A DNA stretch of 64,000 nucleotides from Paenibacillus sp. An7 (GCF_009870785.1 NZ_WTWX01000001.1:62001-126000); one strand, 5' to 3'. Shown: positions 9,435 to 18,944, counted from the first letter of the stretch. The notes: generated by a model not told the origin, from the sequence alone. Numbers and translations: made by a program.

Positions 9435-9752
9435 ATGGATGTAAGAGAATTTCAAAAGTGGGTTCAGCTATACTATGAACAAAGGGGATGGTCTGAGTTA
9501 GATATTTTCATTCGTATTGGGTTTTTAGCAGAAGAAACGGGTGAGGTGGCTCGCGCTATAAGAGATTTGGAAATCGGTAGAGATCGTCCCGATGAATTAT
9601 CCAGTTCATATCTGGATAAGAAACAAGAGTTAACAGAGGAATTAGGCGATGTTCTAGGCAATCTCACTGTTATAGCAAATAAGTATAATATTTCTCTTGA
9701 AGATATTTTTCTATCACATAAAAATAAGATTTCTAAGCGATATTCAGAATAG
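9435..9752 (+). CDS. MazG-like nucleotide pyrophosphohydrolase
   Basis: Predicted to hydrolyse nucleoside triphosphates to monophosphate and pyrophosphate, as a house-cleaning enzyme. The single MazG domain has the metal-binding EETGEVARAI helix near residue 32 and the EELGDVLGNL helix near residue 69, which form the E-x-x-E and E-x-x-D metal site. At 105 residues it is the short single-domain type. A weak GAGAGGATG site precedes the ATG. Monocistronic, with its own terminator. Confidence 0.85.
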   Translation: MDVREFQKWVQLYYEQRGWSELDIFIRIGFLAEETGEVARAIRDLEIGRDRPDELSSSYLDKKQELTEELGDVLGNLTVIANKYNISLEDIFLSHKNKISKRYSE

Positions 9753-9767
9753 ATAGTTTACTTATAT

Positions 9768-9810
9768 GGTCACCCCTGCTTCTAAGCAAGAGGTGACCCT
9801 ATTTTATTTT
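9768..9810 (+). terminator. Terminator of MazG-like gene
   Basis: GGTCACC at 9768-9774 pairs with GGTGACC at 9792-9798; the inner bases extend the stem, and CTATTTTATTTT follows. Confidence 0.8.
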
Positions 9811-9926
9811 ACCGCTAGGATTGTTTCTTCCCTTCTCATCGCATGGACCGTTTGCATTACTCCATTAACAACAGTAGCTACCAGTATATTCGTCAAATTT
9901 CTGTTTTTACCAATCAGGCTATATAA

Positions 9927-10733
9927 TTAGAATAACGTTAGAGTCTCTCCCCCAGGAATTTTAACTGGCTGCTCGTCGAGCAGTATCCACACACTCTGAG
10001 CAGAAGGGTTAAAGACCAAATGTTGATCTGCTGAAAATCTAAGATTCTTGTATGCCTTTACATAATCAACGATCTCTATATTCGTGGCATACCATATATC
10101 TTCTCGCCCGCCAATATACTCGCAGAACTGTTCTATGACATCCCAATTGTCTTTATCATCAAATTCGTAACTATGACCCCATACATACATCAGATTAATA
10201 TTCTTTGGAGGCAGAGATACAAACGTCTCGGCATACTGCATCAGATTCTGATTGTGGTGACAGGTGGCTTTCCACTCCAAAAAGTTTTCTGGAAGCTGAT
10301 ATCCGCCCGTTGTCTGCACTACCCTTGCATATTCAATTCCGAAAACAGGCAGCATTTCGATAATCTCCTGGCTGTACGAACCATTAGGATAAGACATTCC
10401 TCTAACCGGATACCCAAATAGCCGTTCCAGATTCTTTCGATCATCCATGATTTCATAGAGGACTTGCTCCTTAGGACAGCGGGCAATCGAAGGATGAGTA
10501 ACCGTATGTACGGACACTTCATGACCTTGATACACTTCGAGAGATTCTTCTTCACTCAGCCTGGCCCGATACCTTGTATCGCCAAACATCCCTGAGTTAA
10601 TATGAAAGGTTCCCTTGATTCCATTCTTGTTAAAAATCGAAGCCAGTCTCCTGTCAGACAGGACACCATCGTCATAGCTCATCGTGAGTGCTTTCAGCTT
10701 ACCTTCTGGATAACAGCTAAGAATTTTTGGCAT
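9927..10733 (-). CDS. Polysaccharide deacetylase family protein (CE4)
   Basis: NodB-type deacetylase that would remove N- or O-acetyl groups from a polysaccharide. The motif 1 Asp pair is in MSYDDG near residue 20, and the zinc-binding motif 2 is HTVTHP near residue 76. The SYPNGSY stretch near 114 corresponds to motif 3. The C-terminal 30 residues look like a small beta domain. There is no signal peptide, which is unusual for enzymes acting on the wall or on outside polymers, so a cytoplasmic oligosaccharide substrate is possible. Monocistronic. Confidence 0.85.
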   Translation of the reverse strand: MPKILSCYPEGKLKALTMSYDDGVLSDRRLASIFNKNGIKGTFHINSGMFGDTRYRARLSEEESLEVYQGHEVSVHTVTHPSIARCPKEQVLYEIMDDRKNLERLFGYPVRGMSYPNGSYSQEIIEMLPVFGIEYARVVQTTGGYQLPENFLEWKATCHHNQNLMQYAETFVSLPPKNINLMYVWGHSYEFDDKDNWDVIEQFCEYIGGREDIWYATNIEIVDYVKAYKNLRFSADQHLVFNPSAQSVWILLDEQPVKIPGGETLTLF

Positions 10734-10880
10734 AGGAATACAGCCCCTTTTTCATATGATAATCACCTACAAATTGTAACATACAAATAAACCATAAATT
10801 ACATGATAAGTAATTTAAAAATCAAATAAGGAGAGTGTATAAAATTCCTATACTGCAATAAAAACTGATTAATACATAAC

Positions 10881-10936
10881 AAAAAAGAGCGAAATGATAG
10901 CTACATCCTTCTAATGATAGCCAACATTCGCCCTTT
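10881..10936 (-). terminator. Terminator of the cyd operon
   Basis: On the minus strand GGGCGAA near 10935 pairs with TTCGCTC near 10887; inner stems are imperfect. It is followed by TTTTTTG. It lies 53 bp after the cydC stop. Confidence 0.7.
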
Positions 10937-10988
10937 TCTGATTTTAATCTATGAACAATTCTTATCGGATAACCTTACAGTGTTCCCA

Positions 10989-12761
10989 TCACAATGAATA
11001 TGAAAAATGGTCCAACTCATATAGATTTCGATATCTATCATTTGCCATTAGCGTGTGATGACTTCCTCTCATTTTTACGAATCCATCCTCCATAAAAATG
11101 ATCTCATCCATTTGTTCAAGTCCCGTTAGATGATGTGTAACCCATACAAGTGAGCGATCCTTCAGCACATCAAGTATAGTATCAATCAGTTTTTTCTCTG
11201 TGATTGGATCTAATCCCACAGTAGGTTCATCTAATAACACAATGGGACGATCTTGGAGCAATACACGCGCCAAAGCAATACGTTGTCTTTCTCCGCCCGA
11301 GAAACGACTTCCTGCCTCATGCATAGAAGTATGAATGCCTTGCGGAAGACCACCGATAAGACGATCAAGTCCTACCATCTGAATCACTTGATGTATTTGC
11401 TCATCATCAGCGTCTGGACATGCCAGCCGAATATTATTGGCAACGGAAGTATCGAATAAATAAGGGGACTGATTCAGAAAAGAGAATAAGTTATTCTGTC
11501 CCCCATCTGCGGTATTTTCATTGATTCGTATGCTGCCTTCAGAAGATAAGATCGACCCTTGGATCAGCTGAAGAAGTGTTGACTTGCCAGAACCGCTTCT
11601 CCCTAAAATTGCCACCTTTTTACCTTGAGGGATTTGTAAATTCACCTGACGAACTGCCCATTCCTCCGATCCCGGATATCGGAAACCAACCTCCTGCAAT
11701 TCAAGCATAGCAGACTCTAGGCTATCAAAAGATGCTACTTTATCCGCAGCCTCTCGATATTTCATTTCCTGAGCAACCATGTTAGCATCTTGTTCCATCT
11801 GCTTAATTCGCTCGACAGAACTGCGATATTCCGGAAGTTCCATAATGGCATTACTCGTCCGAAGCAGGGTATCCATTAGCGGAAAGGCTACCAAGCCAAA
11901 CGCAGCAATCCATACCACGTCTAGCTTTCCTTCTGCCGCAAAATTACCTGCCCATAATGTCATACAAATGATAACCAGGCCAGATAGGCTATAAACAAAC
12001 CAGTTCAGCCGCCAGTCATATCTTCTTAAATATTGATTAATACACGTGGATGCAAGCTGTGTTTGCTTAAATTCCTCTATAAATCGGCCGCTCTGTCCGC
12101 TCATAATCCAGTCAGTCAATCCTAGTACCGCATCCGTAAGTTCCTGATAAGTACGACTACGACGCTCTTTCCATTCCTGTCTTCGTCTTATGGTACTGAA
12201 GAGTGCGATACAAGGGATGATAAAGGCAAGAATACCTACAAAACATCCTAACCATAAAGCAAACTTCACATCATACATCCCAAGCGCAGTGATTCCAATA
12301 CCAAAGAGCAAAACAGAAGAACATACAGGCAGAAGTGCTCTCAAATATAAATTTTGTAGCCCCTCGATATCCTCTGCTAACAGGCCTAACACTCTACCCG
12401 TACTAATACTGCGCCGAACCGTCAGCACGTGGGGTTCGATCGTTTGATACATTCTTACTCGCATTTGTCCAAGCACTTTTAAAATCGTACTATGGCTCAG
12501 CAACCGTTCTGCATACTGAATAACACCTTTACCAAATCCAAAGGTTCGAACAAGTACAATGGGTACATAAATCATGAGTATATTTTCCGGACGCAGTGCT
12601 GCTTTTGATATCAGCGCGCCTGCGGTATACATCATAGCAGCGGCACAACCAGCGGACAAAAAAGACAGCATAATGATAAGCAAAAACAACCAAGCATATT
12701 CCCTTACGTAGGAAGCAACCCAGGTTGGCTGCTCTTTGTTTTTTTGCATAAATCTCCGCAT
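10989..12761 (-). CDS. cydC: Thiol reductant ABC exporter subunit CydC
   Basis: Half of the heterodimeric CydDC transporter, which exports glutathione or cysteine and is needed to assemble the cytochrome bd oxidase. Residues 20-310 form six membrane helices. The ATPase part has Walker A GRSGSGKST near 388, the signature FSGGERQRIALARVL near 492 and Walker B VLLDEPTVGLD near 513. The gene begins one base after cydD ends, so the two are translated together. Last gene of cydABCD. Which of the two halves is called C or D follows gene order in Bacillus. Confidence 0.92.
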   Translation of the reverse strand: MRRFMQKNKEQPTWVASYVREYAWLFLLIIMLSFLSAGCAAAMMYTAGALISKAALRPENILMIYVPIVLVRTFGFGKGVIQYAERLLSHSTILKVLGQMRVRMYQTIEPHVLTVRRSISTGRVLGLLAEDIEGLQNLYLRALLPVCSSVLLFGIGITALGMYDVKFALWLGCFVGILAFIIPCIALFSTIRRRQEWKERRSRTYQELTDAVLGLTDWIMSGQSGRFIEEFKQTQLASTCINQYLRRYDWRLNWFVYSLSGLVIICMTLWAGNFAAEGKLDVVWIAAFGLVAFPLMDTLLRTSNAIMELPEYRSSVERIKQMEQDANMVAQEMKYREAADKVASFDSLESAMLELQEVGFRYPGSEEWAVRQVNLQIPQGKKVAILGRSGSGKSTLLQLIQGSILSSEGSIRINENTADGGQNNLFSFLNQSPYLFDTSVANNIRLACPDADDEQIHQVIQMVGLDRLIGGLPQGIHTSMHEAGSRFSGGERQRIALARVLLQDRPIVLLDEPTVGLDPITEKKLIDTILDVLKDRSLVWVTHHLTGLEQMDEIIFMEDGFVKMRGSHHTLMANDRYRNLYELDHFSYSL

Positions 12762-12762
12762 T

Positions 12763-14529
12763 TTATATGCTCACTTCCCCTTCTGCTTCATCGCTCCAAT
12801 TTGCCTTGGTCAGCCAGGCGTTCGAAGTTCCGCAATCGGTAAGCTCGCCATGATTCATAAGCCATACATATTCCATCTCTTTCATCCAATGAAGGCGGTG
12901 TGTAGCAAGTAGAAGATGTTTGTCTGCGAGCAGTTTTAGTATGGTCTGCTTTAGTTCCCACTCGGTTTCAATATCAAGGCGAGAGGTCGGTTCATCCAAA
13001 ATAAGAATAGGTCGCTTGCTGAGCAGAGCCCTTCCTAAAGCAATCCGCTGCGCTTGCCCCCCGCTAATACTTCTGCCGCCTTCTCCAATCGCTTCATGAA
13101 TACCTGAAGGCAGTGCATCAATAAGTGAACGAAGACCTACGACATCAATTATTTCTTCCGCTTGCTCGGCAGTCGCATCTGGACAATAGAATCGCAAATT
13201 ATCCAGAACCGATTGACTGAAAATATGGGGATGCTGCGGAATAAGAGCGACTTGCTGCTGCCACTGAATCCGTACATTTCCTTCAATCTTGATTCCATTT
13301 ACATGAAATGTCCCTTCTGCTGGTTCGATTAATCCTGCAAGTAAGTGGAGCAAAGTCGTTTTTCCGGCACCGCTCATTCCGACCATGCCTAATTTAGCAG
13401 TCTGCGCTGAAAAATCCGCCGAAATGGTGTTCAATACCGAATGATCATTCTCTCCTTTTACAACAACATCAGATAATGTAATCGATAAACCGGAGGACAA
13501 ATGAAATGGATCTGCATCAAGCGGCTGAACTAGTTCCTTAAGGTCAGGTTCAAAATGCGAATTCACATTCCTATCTTTTCTACTGGCATCCTGCGCAGCT
13601 AACATCCCTTTTATCGATTGCCAGGCTTCACGGCCATCAAGAGAGGCGTGATAATCGGAACCCAGCATCCTTACAGGTAAAAACACCTCCGGAGTCAGCA
13701 AGAGCACAGTGAGCGCTGCTGTAAATCCCATTGATCCGCCAATAAGTCTGATCCCTAAGCTTACTGCAACCATCGCAATAGACAACATACTAAAGAAATC
13801 AAGAGCAAAAGATGATAGAAAAGCAACTCGCAATGTTTTCATCGTCGCTTTACGATAATTGTCACTGACCAAGCGAATCGTTTTCCCGTGTTCTTTACTT
13901 CGTCCTAGATACTTTAAGGTCTTAAGACCGCGAAGCGCATCGGTATAGTGATGAGACAACATCTGATAAGATGTCCATTGCCGCTCAGCCTGTGTTTTTG
14001 CAGCAAGACCAAGCAGGATGAAAAATATAATAAGAAGAGGTAATGTAACCGTGAGGATACCACCTGATATTAGATCAAGCTTCATGGTCCATCCCCAGAG
14101 TACGAGCGTTAAAACCATCATATCTACAAATCTAGGAATTGCTAGCTCCAGATAAGTACGAACCTTGTCTACCCCTTCCATGACGAGCGTAATCTTCTCC
14201 GCACTGCTGCCAGAAGTATGGCATAGATTACGTTGCCCGAATATGCTCTCAATCAGCTGCTCCCTCATTCTCTCTGTTGCTTCCTCCGCAAACCGCCCAG
14301 ATACTTTTCGCTGCATCCAGACGATCGTATATCTAGCAATGAGACATACAAAGAATAGAGTGAGTGGTTTATAAGCCATTTCTAGTGGTTGTTCTTGAAA
14401 TAACATGCTGATTCCTTGGGCAAGAAATAGAGCTTGACCTATAATTGCTGCACCAAGGAGCAAAGAAATCAGTCCGAGAACCGTCAGATGAATTTTAATC
14501 CCTCGTAAAGTGAACCATGATTTGTCCAT
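12763..14529 (-). CDS. cydD: Thiol reductant ABC exporter subunit CydD
   Basis: Partner of CydC. The N-terminal membrane domain (about 15-300) contains FLLGLAAKTQAERQW near 189. The ATPase domain has Walker A GMSGAGKTT near 381, the signature ISGGQAQRIALGRAL near 483 and Walker B LILDEPTSRLD near 504. The start ATG shares one base with the cydB stop codon (TAATG), a classical translational coupling. Normal length at 588 residues. Confidence 0.92.
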   Translation of the reverse strand: MDKSWFTLRGIKIHLTVLGLISLLLGAAIIGQALFLAQGISMLFQEQPLEMAYKPLTLFFVCLIARYTIVWMQRKVSGRFAEEATERMREQLIESIFGQRNLCHTSGSSAEKITLVMEGVDKVRTYLELAIPRFVDMMVLTLVLWGWTMKLDLISGGILTVTLPLLIIFFILLGLAAKTQAERQWTSYQMLSHHYTDALRGLKTLKYLGRSKEHGKTIRLVSDNYRKATMKTLRVAFLSSFALDFFSMLSIAMVAVSLGIRLIGGSMGFTAALTVLLLTPEVFLPVRMLGSDYHASLDGREAWQSIKGMLAAQDASRKDRNVNSHFEPDLKELVQPLDADPFHLSSGLSITLSDVVVKGENDHSVLNTISADFSAQTAKLGMVGMSGAGKTTLLHLLAGLIEPAEGTFHVNGIKIEGNVRIQWQQQVALIPQHPHIFSQSVLDNLRFYCPDATAEQAEEIIDVVGLRSLIDALPSGIHEAIGEGGRSISGGQAQRIALGRALLSKRPILILDEPTSRLDIETEWELKQTILKLLADKHLLLATHRLHWMKEMEYVWLMNHGELTDCGTSNAWLTKANWSDEAEGEVSI

Positions 14530-15542
14530 TAGTGATCCAGGAGCTCCTTCTCCGATACTCTTTTACGGAATACATAATAGCTCCAGCACTGATAACCGAG
14601 TACGAACGGAAGAAAAATGGCGGCCACAATCGTCATTGACTTCAACGTATACGGACTTGAGACCGCATTATAGATGGTCAGGTCATAGGCACTGTCAAGC
14701 GAACTCACCATAACACGTGGAAACAGTCCAATGAATAAAGTAGCAAAAGTTAATACAACAAGCAGACTTGTCGCTATAAAACTTAACTTTTCTTGTTTTT
14801 TGCGTAACCATAGCGCTGCAAGTACAAACACGACAATTCCTAAAATAATAGCCGCGATTAACCATCCACCGCGCTTTGAATAGAGATCCGTTTCACGGGA
14901 AGTAAGGAATGCAAGTCCCGCAAGGAAAAATGCCGTAATCGGCAGTGTAACGAGGGCGTATTTGTTCGAACGCTCTCTCAAATCCCCTTCTGTACGCAGT
15001 GAAATGAAAACAAAACCGTGGAGCAGACACAAGGTGAGCACGGCAACGCCTGCCCATACGGTATAAAGGTTTATAAGATTTCTTCCTTCTACAGCAATGT
15101 TCATATCACTGCCAATAGGAACTCCTTGTACAATCCCAGCGAAAATAATCCCCATCAGAAGTGGAGTAGAACAGCTGCCGATGATAATACAGATATCCCA
15201 CAGTTTCCGCCAAACAAGCCCGCTCATTTGATTGCGAAATTCAAAAGCCACTCCCCGCAAAATCAGTCCAAGCAGAATGAATGTAAAGAGTAAATAATAA
15301 CCGCTAAGCAGAGTTGAATACCAATGAGGAAATGCGGCAAACATTGCTCCAATCGCGGTAATCAACCATACTTCGTTCGCATCCCAGAATGGTCCAATCG
15401 TTCTAATCAGCATTCTTTTCTCTGAATCGTTTCGCGGTAAGATGCCGAGGGACATGCCCACCCCAAAATCAAAACCTTCAAGAAAGAAAAAACCTACAAA
15501 AAGAACGGAAATGAGTAAAAACCATAAATCATTCAGTGACAT
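14529..15542 (-). CDS. cydB: Cytochrome bd ubiquinol/menaquinol oxidase subunit II
   Basis: Second subunit of the bd-type quinol oxidase, an integral membrane protein with about eight or nine helices. It begins with the typical LFVGFFFLEGFDFGVGM stretch at residues 14-30 and has the DANEVWLITAIGAMFAAFP segment near 54. At 337 residues it is normal for Bacillales. The gene overlaps the cydA end by 14 bp. Together with CydA it reduces oxygen to water with high affinity at low oxygen tension. Confidence 0.95.
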   Translation of the reverse strand: MSLNDLWFLLISVLFVGFFFLEGFDFGVGMSLGILPRNDSEKRMLIRTIGPFWDANEVWLITAIGAMFAAFPHWYSTLLSGYYLLFTFILLGLILRGVAFEFRNQMSGLVWRKLWDICIIIGSCSTPLLMGIIFAGIVQGVPIGSDMNIAVEGRNLINLYTVWAGVAVLTLCLLHGFVFISLRTEGDLRERSNKYALVTLPITAFFLAGLAFLTSRETDLYSKRGGWLIAAIILGIVVFVLAALWLRKKQEKLSFIATSLLVVLTFATLFIGLFPRVMVSSLDSAYDLTIYNAVSSPYTLKSMTIVAAIFLPFVLGYQCWSYYVFRKRVSEKELLDH

Positions 15543-16938
15543 GACGATCTCTCCCTTGATGTGTATATGGATCCTCTATCGTCGGTAATGCATTGTCATT
15601 GTGATATGGGCCCTTACGAGCTTCACGCACAAACAGGAATGCTAAAACACCTAGTAAAATAAGGTACAGACTCGTAAAGGAAATCACAGAAAATAGAACC
15701 TGGTTACTAGTCACAGAAGTAGATACAGAATCTTCAATCGTAAGCAGTCCAAAGACAGTCCAAGGCTGACGGCCAATTTCTGTCATGACCCACCCAGCCG
15801 TATTACCGATAAATGGAAGCGCGATTGCCCAAGGCATTATTTTCAGATACCAAGGTCGTGCCTGATCCAGTCTTTTGCGCATAGCCAGGTAGATTCCGTA
15901 GAACGCAAGCAGGATCATAGCACAGCCGCTTGCAATCATGATTCGAAAACTCCAAAAGGTGGTTCGGACTGGAGGAATGTAATCACCAGGCCCGTAAGCT
16001 GCCTCATATTCTGCTTGTAATTCATTCATTCCAGTAACTGCTCCAGAAAATTCACTATATGATAAATAGCTGAGAATATATGGGATTTTAATCTCATATG
16101 TATTCTCTTGATTCTCTGGATCGATAACAGCGAATACTGTCCATGGTGCAGGATCCTCACTCGTATTCCATAGTCCTTCACTTGCCGCCATCTTCATAGG
16201 CTGTGTCTCAACAAGATACTGGGCTTGTCCGTGACCAAACAGCGCTACGCACATTGAGGAAATACCTGCCACAATTACAGCTGTAGTAAAGGAAGATTTG
16301 AAAAATTCCATGTCTTTTTTTCGCAGCATTTTAAATGCACTAATTCCCGCTACAAGAAAACCGCCTGTTGCAAAAGCAGCAAATATAGTATGCGGGAATT
16401 CCCATAATACCTGACCATTGGTGATGACTGCCCAAAAATCAGTCATTTGCGCTCTTCCGTCTACCACTTCATATCCGACAGGATGCTGCATAAAGGAATT
16501 AGCAGTCAAAATCCAGAATCCGGAGAGCATAGTACCAATCGATACGAGCCATATGCACATTAAATGCAGTTTTTTAGGTAACTTATTCCAACCAAACACC
16601 CATAGTCCAATAAATGTAGACTCTAGGAAGAAAGCGAGTAAAGCTTCAATCGCAAGCGGTGTACCAAATACATCGCCGACAAAGCGTGAAAACTCCGACC
16701 AGTTCATTCCAAATTGGAACTCCTGGAGAATACCGGTCACAACACCAAGTGCGAAGTTGATCAAAAGAAAATGTCCCCAAAACTTCGCCATTTTTTTGTA
16801 CAATTCTTTTTTTCGTACCACGTACATGGTTTCCATAATGGCAACCAGTAAGGATAAACCAATGGATATCGGTACAAATACAAAGTGCAGAATTGTCGTT
16901 GTAGCAAACTGAATTCTTGCTAAATCAAGCACATCCAT
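15529..16938 (-). CDS. cydA: Cytochrome bd oxidase subunit I
   Basis: Heme-bearing subunit of the high-affinity quinol oxidase. The heme-ligand His lies in TTILHFVFVPIS near residue 18, and the GRQPW motif, which is diagnostic for CydA, lies near residue 391. The quinol (Q) loop is short, as in Firmicutes. The protein of 469 residues has nine predicted helices. First gene of cydABCD. The upstream region contains a -10 box and an FNR-like palindrome, which fits induction at low oxygen. Confidence 0.96.
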   Translation of the reverse strand: MDVLDLARIQFATTTILHFVFVPISIGLSLLVAIMETMYVVRKKELYKKMAKFWGHFLLINFALGVVTGILQEFQFGMNWSEFSRFVGDVFGTPLAIEALLAFFLESTFIGLWVFGWNKLPKKLHLMCIWLVSIGTMLSGFWILTANSFMQHPVGYEVVDGRAQMTDFWAVITNGQVLWEFPHTIFAAFATGGFLVAGISAFKMLRKKDMEFFKSSFTTAVIVAGISSMCVALFGHGQAQYLVETQPMKMAASEGLWNTSEDPAPWTVFAVIDPENQENTYEIKIPYILSYLSYSEFSGAVTGMNELQAEYEAAYGPGDYIPPVRTTFWSFRIMIASGCAMILLAFYGIYLAMRKRLDQARPWYLKIMPWAIALPFIGNTAGWVMTEIGRQPWTVFGLLTIEDSVSTSVTSNQVLFSVISFTSLYLILLGVLAFLFVREARKGPYHNDNALPTIEDPYTHQGRDRHVTE

Positions 16939-16975
16939 GATGTACTGCTCCCTTCGCGTAAGATATAACTAACCC

Positions 16976-16981
16976 ATTATA
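16976..16981 (-). promoter_or_regulatory. cydA: -10 box of the cyd operon
   Basis: A perfect TATAAT on the minus strand lies 37 bp before the cydA start. No good -35 hexamer is found 16-18 bp upstream, which suggests an activator-dependent promoter. Confidence 0.45.
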
Positions 16982-17086
16982 CCCAGGAGTTTAGAATCAT
17001 ACATGGCTCATAAGGGGGATGAAAATTGAAGAATACGCGACAACAAATTGACAACTTTGTGAAAAAAATAACTTATATGCCGTTGT

Positions 17087-17102
17087 TGTGACATTCATCA
17101 TA
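17087..17102. promoter_or_regulatory. FNR-like palindrome upstream of cydA
   Basis: TGTGA-CATTCA-TCATA resembles the FNR/CRP consensus TGTGA-N6-TCACA, with one mismatch in the right arm. It is about 105 bp upstream of the -10 box, further away than is usual for activation, so the assignment is weak. Confidence 0.25.
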
Positions 17103-17192
17103 TTCTTATATGAAACAAACCCAAATTGAAAGACCTCCGATACTAAAATATAGTTCAACATTTGTAACACCAAGCAGTTCTCAAATCATTCC

Positions 17193-17840
17193 TTAAATAA
17201 TTCCTTGCTCCATAGCGTACCGGGTCAATTGAACTCTGTTATGAACCTGAAGCTTCTGCAATATATTTTTAAGATGATTCTTCACTGTATATTCTGAAAT
17301 TTCATATCTTAAAGCAATCTCTTTATTCGTCAGACCCCTAGCCACCTCATATAAAATATCCTGCTCTCTTGAGGTAAGGTGATGCACTGTTAATATTTCT
17401 TTTCTTTTCGTAATTTGCACTTCTTTCAAAATTTCATAAGCCAGTTCTCTACTCAGGGGTGCTTCTTCATTCAGTAAGCAGTCTAAATATTTAAGCCAAG
17501 TGGATTGATTTAGATTCTTAAATAAATAACCTTGAGCCCCATATTTAAGAGCTTCAAGCAGGTTCAGCATATCATCTGATGCCGTAACCAGAACAATCTT
17601 GACGAAGGGATAACGTTCTTTAATGTGTTTCGTAGCTTCAAACCCATTCATCTCGGGCATTTCAATGTCCATAAGAATAAGATCTGGAAGCCTTCGCTCC
17701 ACAAATTCTATGGCTTGTAAACCGCCCTCTACTACACCGATGACTTCATATCTCTCCTCTGATTCTAGTATCTTACATATTGTATTTCTTGCCTGTGCGT
17801 GGTCATCAACCACCAGAACTTGGGTTTTCATGGTGTCCAT
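17193..17840 (-). CDS. NarL/FixJ-family response regulator (orphan)
   Basis: Two-component DNA-binding regulator. The receiver domain (residues 6-125) is complete: acidic pair in VVDD at 11-12, phospho-acceptor Asp in LMDIEMPEMNG near 57, Thr in VTAS and the conserved Lys in GYLFK near 108. The LuxR-type helix-turn-helix covers about 148-212 (LTSREQDILYEVARGLTNKEIA). No histidine kinase is encoded nearby. It lies just upstream of cydABCD on the same strand, separated by 254 bp, so control of respiration is a possible but unproven role. ATG at 17831 (MKTQVLVV) is an alternative start. Confidence 0.88.
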   Translation of the reverse strand: MDTMKTQVLVVDDHAQARNTICKILESEERYEVIGVVEGGLQAIEFVERRLPDLILMDIEMPEMNGFEATKHIKERYPFVKIVLVTASDDMLNLLEALKYGAQGYLFKNLNQSTWLKYLDCLLNEEAPLSRELAYEILKEVQITKRKEILTVHHLTSREQDILYEVARGLTNKEIALRYEISEYTVKNHLKNILQKLQVHNRVQLTRYAMEQGII

Positions 17841-17901
17841 TAATGAGTCCCTCTTTTTCTATCTTTGTTTTAAATCCTGCTGTCATTTTCAGTCTCGCTT
17901 A

Positions 17902-17929
17902 AAAGGCTGCCGTTGTACCGGCAACCTTT
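17902..17929 (-). other. Hairpin in leader of response regulator gene
   Basis: An 11-bp stem with one mismatch and loop of six bases (arms 17902-17912 and 17919-17929) lies 62 bp upstream of the regulator start. The T-run on the minus strand is only four bases, so it may be a weak terminator or attenuator. It does not match a riboswitch class that I recognise. Confidence 0.4.
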
Positions 17930-17960
17930 ATCATTGTGCTAAGTATAAACCCGTTCGTCA

Positions 17961-17989
17961 AGAAGAAAAAGCCGCAAAAAGCGACTTTT
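17961..17989 (-). terminator. Terminator of the FGE-fold lipoprotein gene
   Basis: A nine-bp stem (17967-17975 with 17981-17989) and five-base loop is followed on the minus strand by TTTTTCTTCTT. Confidence 0.85.
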
Positions 17990-18049
17990 CGGGCGGATAT
18001 CCATGAAATTGATTCTAGTTCTGTTAAGAGACTTGTTTAATAGCGTACT

Positions 18050-18886
18050 CTACTCACCTCGTACAACACGAAATCCTTGATCCGGGCCAAAACCGTTGGG
18101 ATCGAACTTACCTCGAAAAGGTATCTCATTGCTGTTAACGTCACCGATCCAACCGCCGCCTTTTACAATACGAAACGAATCTTTGTTACTCTCATCTTCA
18201 TACCAGTCCCAACACCATTCTCTTACATTACCTGACATATCATAAATTCCTAGTTCGTTAGGCTCCTTAAGCCCTACGTTTTTCGCCTTTGTTCCGTTAT
18301 TTTCGATCGCAGGCCAATTCCAATCACCTGATAAGTATTTTTCTCCCGCGTTTCTCCAGTACCATGCTACTTCATCTGCTTGATCGCTGCCGCTGTATGT
18401 GTATCCTTTGCTCATTTGTCCTCCGCTTGCGGCGTATTCCCACTCCGCTTCTGTCGGCAGTCTATAACCGTTAGCTCCCTCGTTCACCGTAACAGTCCAT
18501 TTTATGGGATCATTTTCATTCTTATTGTTCGGATCTTTCTTGCTCTTATCTATATTATAAAATGTTTTTAAACCCTCTTTTTCACTTCTTGTATTACAAT
18601 ACTCAATCGCATCATACCAACTTACCATTTCGACGGGTAATTGTTCCCCTCTAAAATTAGATGGATTACTTTCCATTACATCTACCCACTCTTTTTGAGT
18701 CACTTCATATTTACTCATATAAAAGTTTGGAATGGTTACTTCCTTGTCATAATAATTGGAGTTTTCATTAACAAATGACCCGCCTTCCACGAGTACGAAG
18801 TTATCTTCTTTTGCTGACTTTTGTTGTGAACAAGCACTAATTAGAACGAGTAATAATGATAACAAGAAAATAGATCGCTTTTTCAT
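18050..18886 (-). CDS. SUMF1/FGE-fold lipoprotein
   Basis: Secreted lipoprotein with the formylglycine-generating-enzyme fold. Signal peptide and lipobox LISAC place the mature N-terminal Cys at residue 19. The FGE-sulfatase domain follows (about 30-277) with EVTQKEWVDVM near 60, GYRLPTEAEWEYAASGG near 140, GNVREWCWDWY near 220 and the closing GFRVVRG. In true FGE enzymes a copper-binding Cys pair lies between the RGGSW block and GFR; here that stretch (GGGWIGDVNSNEIPF) has no Cys. Enzymatic formylglycine formation is therefore unlikely and a binding or structural role is more probable. Monocistronic. Confidence 0.85.
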   Translation of the reverse strand: MKKRSIFLLSLLLVLISACSQQKSAKEDNFVLVEGGSFVNENSNYYDKEVTIPNFYMSKYEVTQKEWVDVMESNPSNFRGEQLPVEMVSWYDAIEYCNTRSEKEGLKTFYNIDKSKKDPNNKNENDPIKWTVTVNEGANGYRLPTEAEWEYAASGGQMSKGYTYSGSDQADEVAWYWRNAGEKYLSGDWNWPAIENNGTKAKNVGLKEPNELGIYDMSGNVREWCWDWYEDESNKDSFRIVKGGGWIGDVNSNEIPFRGKFDPNGFGPDQGFRVVRGE

Positions 18887-18907
18887 TCATTTGTCTCCTT
18901 TTACGTA

Positions 18908-18944
18908 TAGAAAAAAGTTATAGGCCGCTAAGGGCCTATAACTT
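18908..18944 (-). terminator. Terminator of the GH11 xylanase gene
   Basis: A perfect 12-bp stem (18915-18926 with 18933-18944) is followed on the minus strand by TTTTTTCTA. Confidence 0.95.

Noticed and set aside
17056-17076. Possible Rex site (TTTGTGAAAAAAATAAC) upstream of cydA
   Set aside because: Only one half of the Rex palindrome TTGTGAA-N4-TTCACAA is present; the right arm is missing.
17902-17929. Riboswitch in the leader of the NarL-type regulator
   Set aside because: Only one short stem is present and no conserved aptamer sequence was recognised, so it is listed as a simple hairpin.
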